Of a stretch of DNA of 64,000 bases, positions 37,279 through 45,723 are shown in pieces. The notes under the pieces are model-generated. The model saw only the letters and a list, made by a program, of their open reading frames with translations. It did no database searches and was not told the origin of the DNA. The stretch lies in contig CAJKAP010000001.1 in assembly GCA_905197905.1 (NCBI GenBank), positions 1 to 64,000 on the forward strand, written 5' to 3'. The translations under genes were made by a program, and so were the position numbers. Source of the DNA: an uncultured Sutterella sp. (GTDB lineage Bacteria > Pseudomonadota > Gammaproteobacteria > Burkholderiales > Burkholderiaceae_F). Numbering within the stretch: the stretch's first letter is position 1; each line of letters starts with the position of its first letter.

Positions 37279-37304
37279 TCGTTGAACGATAGCGTTCCCT
37301 ACAC

Positions 37305-37344
37305 AAGAGGAAGTTTCTTGCAAAAAGAGCTTCCTCTTTTTATT
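37305..37344 (+). terminator. Terminator after the antiporter gene
   Basis: AAGAGGAAG (37305-37313) pairs with CTTCCTCTT (37330-37338), followed by TTTATTT. Confidence 0.85.
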
Positions 37345-37362
37345 TGCGTGCGAAAAGCGCAT

Positions 37363-37399
37363 AAAAAAACGGCATGCAACCCTGTTAGTGCATGCCGTT
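37363..37399 (-). terminator. Orphan leftward intrinsic terminator
   Basis: A perfect 11-bp stem AACGGCATGCA/TGCATGCCGTT with a 10-nt loop. Seven A residues on the left give TTTTTTTATGCG after the stem on the minus strand. No minus-strand protein gene lies to its right until 43141, so it implies a leftward transcript that starts within about 350 nt. Confidence 0.8.
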
Positions 37400-37550
37400 A
37401 AAAGCTTACAGTGAAACAAATTTTGCTAGATCGTCCAAGCATGACCTAACAAAAGCCTTCGTCAGTCGCAGACCTCTTCGCAACATAGCGACGATGGCGT
37501 TTCCTGGTGAGAGAAATATTACTGTGAAATTTTCCGTTTGTGTTTAAGGC
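37368..37550 (-). ncRNA. Candidate leftward small RNA (FNR-linked)
   Basis: Inferred from three things: a 474-nt gap with no protein gene, an orphan leftward terminator at 37363-37399, and a perfect FNR box at 37583-37596. A transcript starting about 40-45 nt left of the box centre would be roughly 150-180 nt. No good -10 is seen on the minus strand (TATTTG at 37552-37557 is the best). A 26-codon frame (ATG near 37479, ending just before the terminator) could instead encode a small protein. The 5' end is a guess. Confidence 0.3.
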
Positions 37551-37582
37551 TCAAATAAGAAACGTTAATATCGGCTTTAAAT

Positions 37583-37596
37583 TTGATTTACATCAA
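37583..37596. promoter_or_regulatory. FNR/Anr-type binding site
   Basis: TTGATTTACATCAA is an exact match to the FNR consensus TTGAT-N4-ATCAA. Rightward, CCTAAT (37617-37622) is near the expected -10 position for surE. Leftward it could serve the candidate small RNA. It implies oxygen-responsive control of one of them. Confidence 0.75.
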
Positions 37597-37752
37597 AGAA
37601 AAAACGTTTCATTCGACCTAATCCTCACGAATTAGTCGGATTCAGCCATTCGGTGAAACATAAATTTTTCCTTGAATTATCAAGTGGTTGCAGGCATCGT
37701 GCTAAGATTCTGGAACTACTCAAATCGATACTTTTTCGAGACACTCAAAGAC

Positions 37753-38529
37753 ATGCATATTTTGGTTTCCAACGACGATGGTTATCGCGCGCCAGGGATT
37801 CAAGCTTTAGCTAAAGCGATGAGTCGTTTTGGTCGAGTGACCGTTGTAGCCCCTGAAAGTAACCACTCAGGCGCATCAAATTCTCTCACGCTCAATCGAC
37901 CGCTGACGGTGGATCATATCGAGGGGGATAATCTTTACGTGGTGAGTGGGACGCCTAGCGATTGCGTACACTTGGCTCTGCGAGGGTTACTCTCCGAAAT
38001 GCCCGATATCGTGGTATCTGGGATTAACTGTGGCGCTAATATGGGTGACGATACGATGTATTCGGGCACGGTCGCTGCGGCTATTGAGGGCTATATGATC
38101 GGGATTCCCTCTTTTGCGTTTTCTCAGCTCGACAAAGGGTGGAGCGAACTAGAAAGCGCTGCAAGAGTGGCACAAATTGTTATCGAACGCTATTTAGAGT
38201 CCTCAGATTACCCCCATCCAGTCTTATTAAACGTTAATATTCCCAATATGCCTCTTTCTGCTTTGCAAGGCATTCGGAGTACGCGTTTAGGAAAACGAAT
38301 GGCAGCAGAGTCAGTAATACGAGAAATGAGTCCCCGTGGCTTCCCTATTTACTGGATGGGAGCCGCTGGTCGTCCTGAGGATGACAAAGAGGGGACCGAT
38401 TTCTGGGCGACCAGCCACGGTTATGTGTCTGTCTCGCCAATGCAAATCGATTTAACCGCTCACAAAGAAATTGATATGGTCGGAGGGTGGATGCACGCGC
38501 CACTCTCTGAATCTACCAGCGCAAAATAA
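37753..38529 (+). CDS. surE: 5'/3'-nucleotidase SurE
   Basis: 258 aa, metal-dependent nucleoside-monophosphate phosphatase of stationary-phase survival. It starts MHILVSNDDGYRAPG, holding the metal-binding D-D pair, then NHSGASNSLT near residue 38 and VSGINCGANMGDDTMYSGTV near 88. ATG 37753 is chosen because these motifs begin at the true N-terminus. The frame is open for 27 more codons upstream but those residues are not family-like. 14 nt before nlpD. An FNR box lies 160 bp upstream. Confidence 0.95.
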   Translation: MHILVSNDDGYRAPGIQALAKAMSRFGRVTVVAPESNHSGASNSLTLNRPLTVDHIEGDNLYVVSGTPSDCVHLALRGLLSEMPDIVVSGINCGANMGDDTMYSGTVAAAIEGYMIGIPSFAFSQLDKGWSELESAARVAQIVIERYLESSDYPHPVLLNVNIPNMPLSALQGIRSTRLGKRMAAESVIREMSPRGFPIYWMGAAGRPEDDKEGTDFWATSHGYVSVSPMQIDLTAHKEIDMVGGWMHAPLSESTSAK

Positions 38530-38543
38530 GGAAGGATTGTAGG

Positions 38544-39491
38544 ATGAAGAAGCCCTTACTCTGGCTTACTGTGGTTAGTTCTATTGTTGTGGTGGCTGGT
38601 TGTTCCACCACTCCCCATAAGCCAGCAACGGTCGTGGATAAGTCGACCTATGCTCAGCCGAGCAGTGCTCAAAAGGCTTTGATTGACGCTGAAGCACAGC
38701 GCCGTGCTAGTTTAGCTTCTGGCAAAACCTATACCGTGCAACGTGGCGATACGCTCTACAGCATCGCTTTGCGTCATGGTCTGTCGGTTGATGAACTCAA
38801 GCAGTTGAATAACATTTCCGATCCGACGCAACTTCGCGTGGGTCAGCAGTTAGCGCTCACGAACACGGTGCGCCAGGCCTACGACGATACGCCTTCTGAT
38901 GTGCGCGTGACGCCGATCGCAGTGCCTTCGGCGGCAACGCCTGCCACCGCTCGTACGGAAACCGTGACGGGCGACGTGTTGAATGCTCGCGATAAGGTTA
39001 CGACGGCTGCACAGAATGCGAAGACGCAGACTCAGCAAGCAACGCAAAACGCAGCGGCTGCTGCAACCGCTGCTACGGCTTCTGCCGCAGCGGCAGCTAA
39101 GTCCCAAGCTTCGAGCGCAACTAGCGCCACAACGGGCTCTTCTCGCATGAGCTGGCCAGTGAAGGGCAAGGTCGTCTCTGATTACAAGGCCAACGGTAAA
39201 GGCTTAGATATCGCGGGTAACAAGGGTGACGCAGTGGTTGCCGCCGCTGACGGTGAAGTGCTCTTTGTGGGCGTGGTGAAGGGCTACGGTAACTTGGTTA
39301 TCGTGAAGCATTCGCCCACCTTGGTGACCGCTTACGGCAATAACGATCGCATCACGGTGGCTAGTGGCACCCGTGTGCGTGCTGGCCAAAAGATTGCCGA
39401 AATGGGCACAGATGGTGGCCAGAGCGCGCTTCGCTTTGAAGTGCGTGAAAAAGGTCGTCCGATTGATCCGATGCAATTCTTGCCTCGTTAA
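38544..39491 (+). CDS. nlpD: NlpD-like lipoprotein with LysM and LytM domains
   Basis: 315 aa. Signal peptide with lipobox VVAGC (Cys20), LysM peptidoglycan-binding domain near residues 60-110 (TYTVQRGDTLYSIALRHG), an Ala/Gln/Thr-rich linker (about 135-195), and a C-terminal M23/LytM domain (SWPVKGKV, then GLDIAG). The zinc-binding HxxxD and HxH are replaced (GLDIAG; LRFEVR), so it is probably not an enzyme but an amidase activator, as known for NlpD. AGGA lies before the ATG. It follows surE, but rpoS, its usual downstream neighbour, is missing. Confidence 0.93.
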   Translation: MKKPLLWLTVVSSIVVVAGCSTTPHKPATVVDKSTYAQPSSAQKALIDAEAQRRASLASGKTYTVQRGDTLYSIALRHGLSVDELKQLNNISDPTQLRVGQQLALTNTVRQAYDDTPSDVRVTPIAVPSAATPATARTETVTGDVLNARDKVTTAAQNAKTQTQQATQNAAAAATAATASAAAAAKSQASSATSATTGSSRMSWPVKGKVVSDYKANGKGLDIAGNKGDAVVAAADGEVLFVGVVKGYGNLVIVKHSPTLVTAYGNNDRITVASGTRVRAGQKIAEMGTDGGQSALRFEVREKGRPIDPMQFLPR

Positions 39492-39506
39492 TCGAATTGA
39501 CCAGGC

Positions 39507-39591
39507 GGAAGGTTAGTCTCCTGTGCTAATCTTCCGAACCTAACACAGTGGAGGGACCAGAAATCGAATTCCGGCCCTCTTTGTGTTTTTA
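39507..39591 (+). terminator. Two hairpins ending the surE-nlpD unit
   Basis: CGGAAGGTTAG/CTAATCTTCCG (39506-39536; one G-U) is followed by AACACA and GAGGG pairing with CCCTC and TGTGTT (39542-39587) and then TTTTATGG. The second is the likely terminator. Confidence 0.7.
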
Positions 39592-39646
39592 TGGGACGCG
39601 GTAAAGTGCGCGCCCTTTGGAATAACTTTTGCTAAAGAGACCCCCT

Positions 39647-41110
39647 ATGGCAAGAAGACAGAATAAAACGCCCGATAAGTTCACAGTGGATGTGTTGCGC
39701 CTCGACCAAGAAGGTCGCGGTGTGGCCTATAACGATGGCAAGGTCGCCTTCATTGAAGGGGCGCTCCCCGGTGAGCGTGTCACCTATGAGCGCATTCGCA
39801 ATAAGCCTAGCTTTGAAATGGGCCGCGTCACCGAAGTGTTTAATGAAAGCGTGATGCGTGTGAAGCCACGTTGCCCGAATTTCGGTCATGGACCAGGGAG
39901 CTGTGGTGGTTGCGCTATGCAACATTTGGAGCCCCGCGCTCAAGTCGCGTTTAAAGAACGTGTGATGCTCGATACGCTTTGGCATATTGGCAAAGTCAAG
40001 CCCGAAAACATCCTGACGCCTATCGTCGGCCCCACGTGGCACTATCGTCACCGTGCTCGTTTGACGGTGCGTAACGTTGAAAAGAAGGGCGGTGTGCTGG
40101 TTGGCTTTCATGAAAAGAGTTCTTCCTATGTCGCAGATATGCGTGAGTGCCACATTCTCACGAAGAATGTGTGCGACATGTTGATTCCGTTTCGTGAATT
40201 AGTCGCCTCGCTCTCGATTTCTCAGCGCATGCCGCAGATTGAAATTGCAGTGGGTGGCGATGGTCATACGGCGCTTGTTTTCCGTACTCTCGATGAGCCG
40301 AGCGCAAGCGATATGGAAAAACTGCTCTCCTTTGGTCGAGAACACAATGCTGCTATTTGGTTGCAGCCCAAAGGGCCAGACAGCGTTTACCCCGTGCTCC
40401 CTGAAGACGGGAAAAAGCTCGCCTTGACGCTTTCCGAATTTGGCGTGCGTATCGTCTTTAAACCTACGGACTTCACACAGGTGAATCCTGCCGTCAACGA
40501 AGTGATGGTGGGGCGCGCTGTGCGTTTACTTGATGTGCACCCAGAGCACAAAGTGGCGGACTTTTTCTGTGGCTTAGGAAACTTTACGCTGCCTCTTGCG
40601 ACAAAAGCGGCCCATGTGACAGGCATTGAAGGCTCTGATGGGCTCGTTGCCCGTGCGCGTTTGGGCGCCATTGACAATGGGCTTGCCGATAAGACGGATT
40701 TTGTGGCTCGCAACCTCTTTACTTGGTCTGAAAGCGACTGGGATCAGTTGTGGAATAAGTTGGGTGGCATTGATCGCGTTTTGATTGACCCGCCGCGTGA
40801 AGGCGCTCTGGCGCTCTCTCGCGTATTAGCGGCAACCGATAAACGTCCTGCTCGTGTGGTTTACGTTTCTTGTAATCCTGCGACTTTGGCACGCGACTGT
40901 GCGATTTTGCATCATGAAGGTGGTTGGCATATTCGTGAAGCGGGCATTATGAATATGTTCCCGCATACGGGTCACGTAGAGTCGATCGCAGTATTGGAGC
41001 CTGGTCCCAAACCTGAAAAATTGTCTGAAGAAGCGCAAAGTATTGAGCGCCGCATTCAGGCGCAAGGTGACGACAAGATCACAGAAGCTAAAGACGATTC
41101 TGCGGAATAA
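39647..41110 (+). CDS. rlmD: 23S rRNA (uracil-1939-C5)-methyltransferase RlmD
   Basis: 487 aa. N-terminal TRAM domain (about 10-70), then a [4Fe-4S] cluster motif CPNFGHGPGSCGGCAMQH near residues 83-100, and a SAM-dependent methyltransferase core: VADFFCGLGNFTLPLA near 303, DPPREGA near 381, and catalytic Cys in VYVSCNPATLARD near 409. The TRAM-plus-cluster layout fits RlmD (RumA) rather than RlmC. ATG 39647 is preferred over the ATG at 39629, which adds six atypical residues. It occupies the position after rpoS in related genomes. Confidence 0.95.
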   Translation: MARRQNKTPDKFTVDVLRLDQEGRGVAYNDGKVAFIEGALPGERVTYERIRNKPSFEMGRVTEVFNESVMRVKPRCPNFGHGPGSCGGCAMQHLEPRAQVAFKERVMLDTLWHIGKVKPENILTPIVGPTWHYRHRARLTVRNVEKKGGVLVGFHEKSSSYVADMRECHILTKNVCDMLIPFRELVASLSISQRMPQIEIAVGGDGHTALVFRTLDEPSASDMEKLLSFGREHNAAIWLQPKGPDSVYPVLPEDGKKLALTLSEFGVRIVFKPTDFTQVNPAVNEVMVGRAVRLLDVHPEHKVADFFCGLGNFTLPLATKAAHVTGIEGSDGLVARARLGAIDNGLADKTDFVARNLFTWSESDWDQLWNKLGGIDRVLIDPPREGALALSRVLAATDKRPARVVYVSCNPATLARDCAILHHEGGWHIREAGIMNMFPHTGHVESIAVLEPGPKPEKLSEEAQSIERRIQAQGDDKITEAKDDSAE

Positions 41111-41153
41111 GACCTTTTAATTTGAGTCTTTTTCAATAACGCCTTTTCAGAAG

Positions 41154-41190
41154 ACACCTCGAAACCACTTCGGAATCGGGGTGTTTTTCT
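41154..41190 (+). terminator. Terminator after rlmD
   Basis: ACACC (41154-41158) pairs with GGTGT (41180-41184), with inner CGAA/TTCG, followed by TTTTCTTTT. Confidence 0.7.
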
Positions 41191-41336
41191 TTTGGGAAGA
41201 AAGGGTCAAAAACGAGTAGTTTGGTCTTTAGGTTTGTCTTTTGTCCGAAGTGCTCAAAATGGACGAAAGTCCTTATTCATCTAGGTCTTTGAGATGGATC
41301 CTTGAATCAGAAAAAAACCTTAGAAACCAGAAACTT

Positions 41337-41358
41337 TTGATATAAGACAAATGTCTTA
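41337..41358. promoter_or_regulatory. Operator-like palindrome and partial FNR box
   Basis: TAAGACA-AA-TGTCTTA (41343-41358) is a perfect 7+2+7 inverted repeat. It overlaps TTGATATAAGACAA (41337-41350), which matches the FNR consensus except two bases in the second half. It lies about 120 bp before the flavoprotein gene. The regulator is unknown. The remaining intergenic sequence (41191-41476) shows no gene. Confidence 0.5.
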
Positions 41359-41476
41359 GGACACGGAAAATTTCATACTGACTTCAAGGGATAGAGCAAT
41401 CAGGACCTGCTGGCAACACTAGCCTTTGCTTGCTTTACCCTGGTTTGATTTTTGACCTCTAGAAGGAGTGAATACC

Positions 41477-42997
41477 ATGACTGATATTTCCCGTCGTCGT
41501 TTGTTGGGCGGTTCTTTGGCTGGTGGTGCAGCAATGCTTGCTGGTGTGGCACATGCCGCTGAAGCTGAAGTTCCCGAAAAATGGGATGCGACATACGATG
41601 TGATCGTGGTGGGTTCAGGTTTTGCTGGTTTAGCAGCTGCTATTGAAGCCAAGAAGGCTGGCGCAAATGTGATCGTGTTGGAAAAGATGGCCACGCCTGG
41701 CGGTAACTCGATTATTAACGGCGGTATTTTGACCGCAACGGGGTGCCCGCAGCAGAAGATGCACGGCATTGAAGACTCGCCTGAACTGCTCGAAAAAGAC
41801 ATTTTGGCCGCTGGTCTTTACATGAACACCTCCGCTAAGGTTCGCCTCTTGGCTCAAAGCGCTTTGAGCAACTATGAATGGACCATTAAGGAATTAGGTG
41901 TGCAGTATCTTCCTGACGCTATCGGCCAGGAAGGTGGTCACTCTGTGCCGCGTTATGTCACAACAACGAATGGTTCTGGCTCTGGTATCGTGAACCAAGA
42001 ATTGAAACGCGTCAAAGAATTGGGCATTCCACTTCAGACGAAGTGCTTCGTTGAACACATCATCCGTGCCAAAGACGGTCGTGTGGTCGGCTTACAAGTT
42101 CGCGAAGGGTACAAGTTCCCGAAGAAAGACTCTGGCAAGACGAAGTTCTTGAAGGCCACGAAGGGTGTGGTGCTTTGCTACGGTGGGTTCTCTGCTGACG
42201 TGAAGTATCGTACCTATCAGGATCCGAAGCTCTCTGACAAGCTCGACACGACGAACCAGCCTGGCGCAACGTCCGAACTCTGGCGTGAAACCTCCAATAT
42301 CGGTGCTTTGCAAATCCAGAACGACTGGATTCAGTGCGGTCCTTGGGGTAACCCGCGTGAAAAGGGCATGGGCATTGGTTGGATGTTTAACCAGACCGCA
42401 GCTGCTGAATACGGTGTTTGGGTCAACTCGAAGGGCGATCGCTTCGTGAACGAATTGGCTAACCGTAAGATTCGCGCTGACGCCATTATGGTTGAACAGG
42501 TTCACGGCTTGAAGTGCTGGGCTATCGCTAATGAACCTAACGTTGCTCCGTTGAAGAAACAGCGTCCTGGCTTCTTGGAAAAGATGCTTGAACGTAAGAT
42601 CGTTGAAAAGTTTGACACCGTTGCTGATATGGCTAAGGCCTGCGGTATTGATGCAGCACAACTGCAAAAGACGATCGATGAGTTTAACGGCTACGTCAAG
42701 GCTAAGAAGGATCCAGTTCTCCATCGTTACATCAATAACGACCAGGTTCCGATGACGGAAGGTCCGTGGTACATCGGTGAATTGTCGCCGAAGGTCCACC
42801 ATTGCATGGGCGGCTTGGTGACGGATATCGACGGTCATGTGATTGACGTCATGAACGATATGCCGATTCCGGGTCTCTTCGCAGCTGGTGAAGCCACTGG
42901 TGGTGTGCACGGTGCAGTGCGTCTGGGTTCGGTCGCCATTTTGGACTGCCTGGTCTTCGGACGCTTGGCAGGTAAAGCGGCAGCCGCTGGTAAGTAA
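41477..42997 (+). CDS. Tat-exported fumarate-reductase-type flavoprotein
   Basis: 506 aa. Twin-arginine signal peptide SRRRLLGGSLAGGAAML, so folded and exported to the periplasm. FAD-binding DVIVVGSGFAGLAAAIEA near residue 37. C-terminal FAD/active-site region with HHCMGG near 437 and GEATGGVHGAVRLGS near 473, matching the soluble fumarate reductase (flavocytochrome c) family, including its conserved Arg. No N-terminal haem domain (no CxxCH) and no adjacent cytochrome, so its electron donor is encoded elsewhere. The acceptor could be fumarate, urocanate or another enoate. ATG 41477 has AGAAGGAG upstream. Confidence 0.9.
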   Translation: MTDISRRRLLGGSLAGGAAMLAGVAHAAEAEVPEKWDATYDVIVVGSGFAGLAAAIEAKKAGANVIVLEKMATPGGNSIINGGILTATGCPQQKMHGIEDSPELLEKDILAAGLYMNTSAKVRLLAQSALSNYEWTIKELGVQYLPDAIGQEGGHSVPRYVTTTNGSGSGIVNQELKRVKELGIPLQTKCFVEHIIRAKDGRVVGLQVREGYKFPKKDSGKTKFLKATKGVVLCYGGFSADVKYRTYQDPKLSDKLDTTNQPGATSELWRETSNIGALQIQNDWIQCGPWGNPREKGMGIGWMFNQTAAAEYGVWVNSKGDRFVNELANRKIRADAIMVEQVHGLKCWAIANEPNVAPLKKQRPGFLEKMLERKIVEKFDTVADMAKACGIDAAQLQKTIDEFNGYVKAKKDPVLHRYINNDQVPMTEGPWYIGELSPKVHHCMGGLVTDIDGHVIDVMNDMPIPGLFAAGEATGGVHGAVRLGSVAILDCLVFGRLAGKAAAAGK

Positions 42998-43018
42998 TCG
43001 GTTAGTCAAGAAGACGCT

Positions 43019-43039
43019 TGAGAGGCGTTTAGCCTCTCA
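43019..43039. terminator. Hairpin after the flavoprotein gene
   Basis: TGAGAGGC-GTTTA-GCCTCTCA, a perfect 8-bp stem without a T-tail, first of two stems in the convergent gap. Confidence 0.4.
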
Positions 43040-43060
43040 GGTCTCCTAGCCTAAAAAGGA

Positions 43061-43103
43061 AAGGGCATCTACGCTAAGACCGTCGTAGATGCCCTTGACT
43101 TTT
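43061..43103. terminator. Bidirectional terminator
   Basis: AAGGGCATCTACG (43061-43073) pairs perfectly with CGTAGATGCCCTT (43084-43096). The plus side continues GACTTTTT and the minus side TCCTTTTTAGG. It serves the flavoprotein gene and the convergent leftward gene. Confidence 0.8.
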
Positions 43104-43140
43104 TATGAAGTTAGTGTGTACTAACTTTCATCGCAAAGCC

Positions 43141-43737
43141 TTATTCAGAAGGCTTTTCTTCTTCCGTTTCAGCAGGATCCGCGTTGAATTTATCGAGCGA
43201 AATCGTGATCATTTTTTCAAACACATTCATCGCTAAACCGATCTGGTGCGTTGTTTTTTCCACAACTTTATCCGTGATGATGCTGGGATTTTGTTCGTGA
43301 AGAATTCCCAAAAAATGGCGAGCGAGATCTTCTTTGGAGAGGTCGCGCTTATCTGCTAAGCGAATGAATTCCTTACGCACACGGCTAAAGTGGCGCATTT
43401 CTTCGTCAGAGAAGTAAGGGACAAAAGCTTCATTCAAAACGCTGTTGTCATAGGTCTGCATCTGAAAGAGCACTTTCCCAGAGAGTTTTTCGTTTTCCCA
43501 GAGCTCGGGGATGCGATCTTTGGCGACCCAGAAAGCGAGAGCTTCTAAGCAGCAAGACCAAAGAATCTGGAAGCGGCGCTTTTTATTGAGCCCAAAGAAT
43601 GGAATGAAATTGAGACCAGCTTTGGCATATTTAGCTGCTTCACGGTAATAGATCCCGAGAGTGAGTTCAGCGGCACAGCCGCCCAAGGACTGCCCAAGTT
43701 CTTCCGCAAAGGCTTTAGTGATACGTGAATTGGCCAT
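43141..43737 (-). CDS. Hypothetical protein
   Basis: 198 aa, soluble, mixed alpha-helical by composition, with a Trp/Cys-rich stretch (FQILWSCCLEALAFW near residue 55) and an acidic C-terminus (AETEEEKPSE). I do not recognise a family. GGGAG lies before the ATG. It stands alone, convergent with the flavoprotein gene and divergent from ndk. Codon use looks like its neighbours, so it is probably a real gene, perhaps restricted to this lineage. Confidence 0.65.
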   Translation of the reverse strand: MANSRITKAFAEELGQSLGGCAAELTLGIYYREAAKYAKAGLNFIPFFGLNKKRRFQILWSCCLEALAFWVAKDRIPELWENEKLSGKVLFQMQTYDNSVLNEAFVPYFSDEEMRHFSRVRKEFIRLADKRDLSKEDLARHFLGILHEQNPSIITDKVVEKTTHQIGLAMNVFEKMITISLDKFNADPAETEEEKPSE

Positions 43738-43942
43738 GTGGGGTCTCCCAAAATTTTTTAAGTGTCATATTCACACGAAGGAACTCAAAAAAAGGGGGAC
43801 GGATCCATCGTGTGGGTTGTGCATAGTATTTTGGCACAGCTTGAGCGTTTTAGGTATGAAAACTGAAACAATGTCAAAATAAAAAAATTGCGCTCAAACT
43901 TAAGTAGCGAGGGACTGCATGGTAAAATCTTTAGTTTGAGTT

Positions 43943-43983
43943 AAGGCAAGCTCCCGTGTTTTTCGCACGAGGAGAGCCTTTTT
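43943..43983 (+). terminator. Terminator-like hairpin in the ndk leader
   Basis: AAGGC and GCCTT close a stem with inner CTCC/GGAG and GTG/CAC pairs, followed by TTTCCCC. An extended -10 (TGGTAAAAT, ending 43928) just upstream would start a transcript that meets this hairpin about 10 nt later. A second stem CCGTGAG/CTCACGG (43998-44017) follows. Confidence 0.45.
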
Positions 43984-44059
43984 CCCCTTGTGCTTTACCG
44001 TGAGAAAAACCTCACGGATGTGCATTTTTTTCCTATTTATAGTTTTTCGAGAGTCAAAA

Positions 44060-44485
44060 ATGGCTATTGAACGTACCCTCTCTATCATCAAACCCGATGC
44101 AGTTGCCAAGAACGTGATTGGCAAGATCTATTCGCGTTTCGAAACCAACGGCCTCAAGATCGTTGCTGCCCAGATGCGTCACCTCTCCCAGGCTGAAGCC
44201 GAAGGCTTCTATGCCGTTCACAAAGAACGTCCCTTCTTTGCTGACTTGGTGAAGTTCATGACCTCTGGTCCTGTGATGGTTCAGGTTCTTGAAGGTGAAG
44301 ACGCGATTAAGAAGAATCGTGAATTGATGGGTGCTACCGATCCGAAGAAGGCTGCTCCTGGCACGATCCGCGCTGACTTCGCTGAAAGCATTGACGCTAA
44401 TGCTGTTCACGGTTCCGACGCTCCGGAAACGGCTGCTGTTGAAATCGCCTACTTCTTCCCGTCTTTGGCTATCCACAGCCGCTAA
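44060..44485 (+). CDS. ndk: Nucleoside diphosphate kinase
   Basis: 141 aa, transfers the gamma-phosphate of ATP to NDPs through a phospho-histidine. It starts [18 protein letters not shown] and carries the active-site His in [10 protein letters not shown] near residue 117. ATG 44060 is chosen over an upstream in-frame ATG (43988) because the family starts here. The earlier codons lie in a hairpin-containing leader. First of the ndk-rlmN-rodZ-ispG-hisS order typical of betaproteobacteria. Confidence 0.97.
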   Translation: MAIERTLSIIKPDAVAKNVIGKIYSRFETNGLKIVAAQMRHLSQAEAEGFYAVHKERPFFADLVKFMTSGPVMVQVLEGEDAIKKNRELMGATDPKKAAPGTIRADFAESIDANAVHGSDAPETAAVEIAYFFPSLAIHSR

Positions 44486-44508
44486 TAGGGTAAGTTGAGG
44501 ATTTATCC

Positions 44509-45687
44509 GTGACCGAACTTGTCAAAGAGCCGAACGCTATGACTAGCAAAGTGAACCTGCTTGATTTTGATCACGCAGGCTTAGTCGCTTGGTGTCAAGA
44601 AATTGGTGAAAAGCCTTTCCGTGCAACGCAACTTTCGCGCTGGCTACATCGTCACGTGGAGGGAGACTTTGAGAAGATGACAAATCTTGCGAAGTCTTTC
44701 CGTGCCAAGTTGACGGAGCTCGCGGAGGTGCGTGCGCCTGTTCCTATCGCTGAGAAAAATTCGGCCGATGGAACGCGTAAGTGGCTCTTTGACGTCGGTA
44801 ACGGTAATGCGGTCGAAACGGTCTACATTCCTGAAGATGACCGTGGCACGTTGTGTATTTCTACACAAGCTGGGTGCGCAATGGGCTGCCTTTTCTGCTC
44901 GACGGGCAAACAAGGCTTTAACCGCAATCTCTCTACCGCAGAAATTGTGGGTCAGCTCTGGTATGCAGAGCATGAGTTGCGTGCTCTTAATGGTGTCACC
45001 GATCCCAACGATCGCATCATCTCGAACGTGGTGCTGATGGGGATGGGTGAACCGCTGCAGAATCTCGATAACGTGATTCGTGCATTGAAGATTTTCTTGG
45101 ACGACAACGGCTATGGGCTATCTCGTCGTCGTGTGACGGTGTCCACCTCTGGTCTGGTGCGACAAATGGATAAGCTTGCCGCTGAAGCCCCCGTGGCCTT
45201 GGCTGTGAGTTTGCACGCGGCGGATGATGAGGTGCGAGATCGACTCATGCCAGTCAACCGTAAGCATCCTCTGAGTGATTTGATGGCAGCGTGCCGTCGT
45301 TACTTGAAGGTGGCTCCACGAGACTTTATTACCTTCGAGTACGTCATGCTCGGTGGGATGAACGACAGCCTTGAAGATGCCGATAAATTGATCGATTTGG
45401 TGCGTCGCGAAAAGGTCCCGTGCAAATTTAATTTGATTCCGTTTAATGCATTCCATCAGTCGGATTTGCATGCTCCGGATCGAGACCAGGTGTTAGCTTT
45501 CTGCCGTCGTTTGAACGAGGCAGGGATTGTCTCTACGGTGCGTAAGACGCGTGGTGACGATATCGATGCCGCTTGTGGTCAGCTCGCAGGCGAAGTGCGA
45601 GATCGTACGCGCCGCGCGGAACGCTTAGCCGAGCAGAAAGTACAAGCAAAGATTTATTTTCATAAAACTCTCTCCAGTGCAAAGTAA
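44509..45687 (+). CDS. rlmN: Dual-specificity RNA methyltransferase RlmN
   Basis: 392 aa, radical-SAM enzyme that makes 2-methyladenosine at 23S A2503 and tRNA A37. The cluster motif C-x3-C-x2-C is in [15 protein letters not shown] near residue 122. GMGEPLQN near 182 and a C-terminal FC-RRLNEAG region near 330 carry further family marks. GTG start at 44509 with TTGAGG eight bases upstream. ATG ten codons later is an alternative. 23 nt after ndk. Confidence 0.96.
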   Translation: MTELVKEPNAMTSKVNLLDFDHAGLVAWCQEIGEKPFRATQLSRWLHRHVEGDFEKMTNLAKSFRAKLTELAEVRAPVPIAEKNSADGTRKWLFDVGNGNAVETVYIPEDDRGTLCISTQAGCAMGCLFCSTGKQGFNRNLSTAEIVGQLWYAEHELRALNGVTDPNDRIISNVVLMGMGEPLQNLDNVIRALKIFLDDNGYGLSRRRVTVSTSGLVRQMDKLAAEAPVALAVSLHAADDEVRDRLMPVNRKHPLSDLMAACRRYLKVAPRDFITFEYVMLGGMNDSLEDADKLIDLVRREKVPCKFNLIPFNAFHQSDLHAPDRDQVLAFCRRLNEAGIVSTVRKTRGDDIDAACGQLAGEVRDRTRRAERLAEQKVQAKIYFHKTLSSAK

Positions 45688-45723
45688 CCGCACTGGCAGT
45701 AGGGTGACGCTGGGAAGGCAAAA

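Noticed and set aside
38544..39491. Active peptidoglycan endopeptidase of the M23 family
   Set aside because: The zinc-binding His residues of LytM enzymes are replaced, as in NlpD-type activators.
43831..43846. Sigma-54 promoter (TGGCAC with a downstream GC)
   Set aside because: The GG-N10-GC spacing exists, but the -12 part reads TTGAGC instead of TTGCW and no enhancer-type regulator is nearby.
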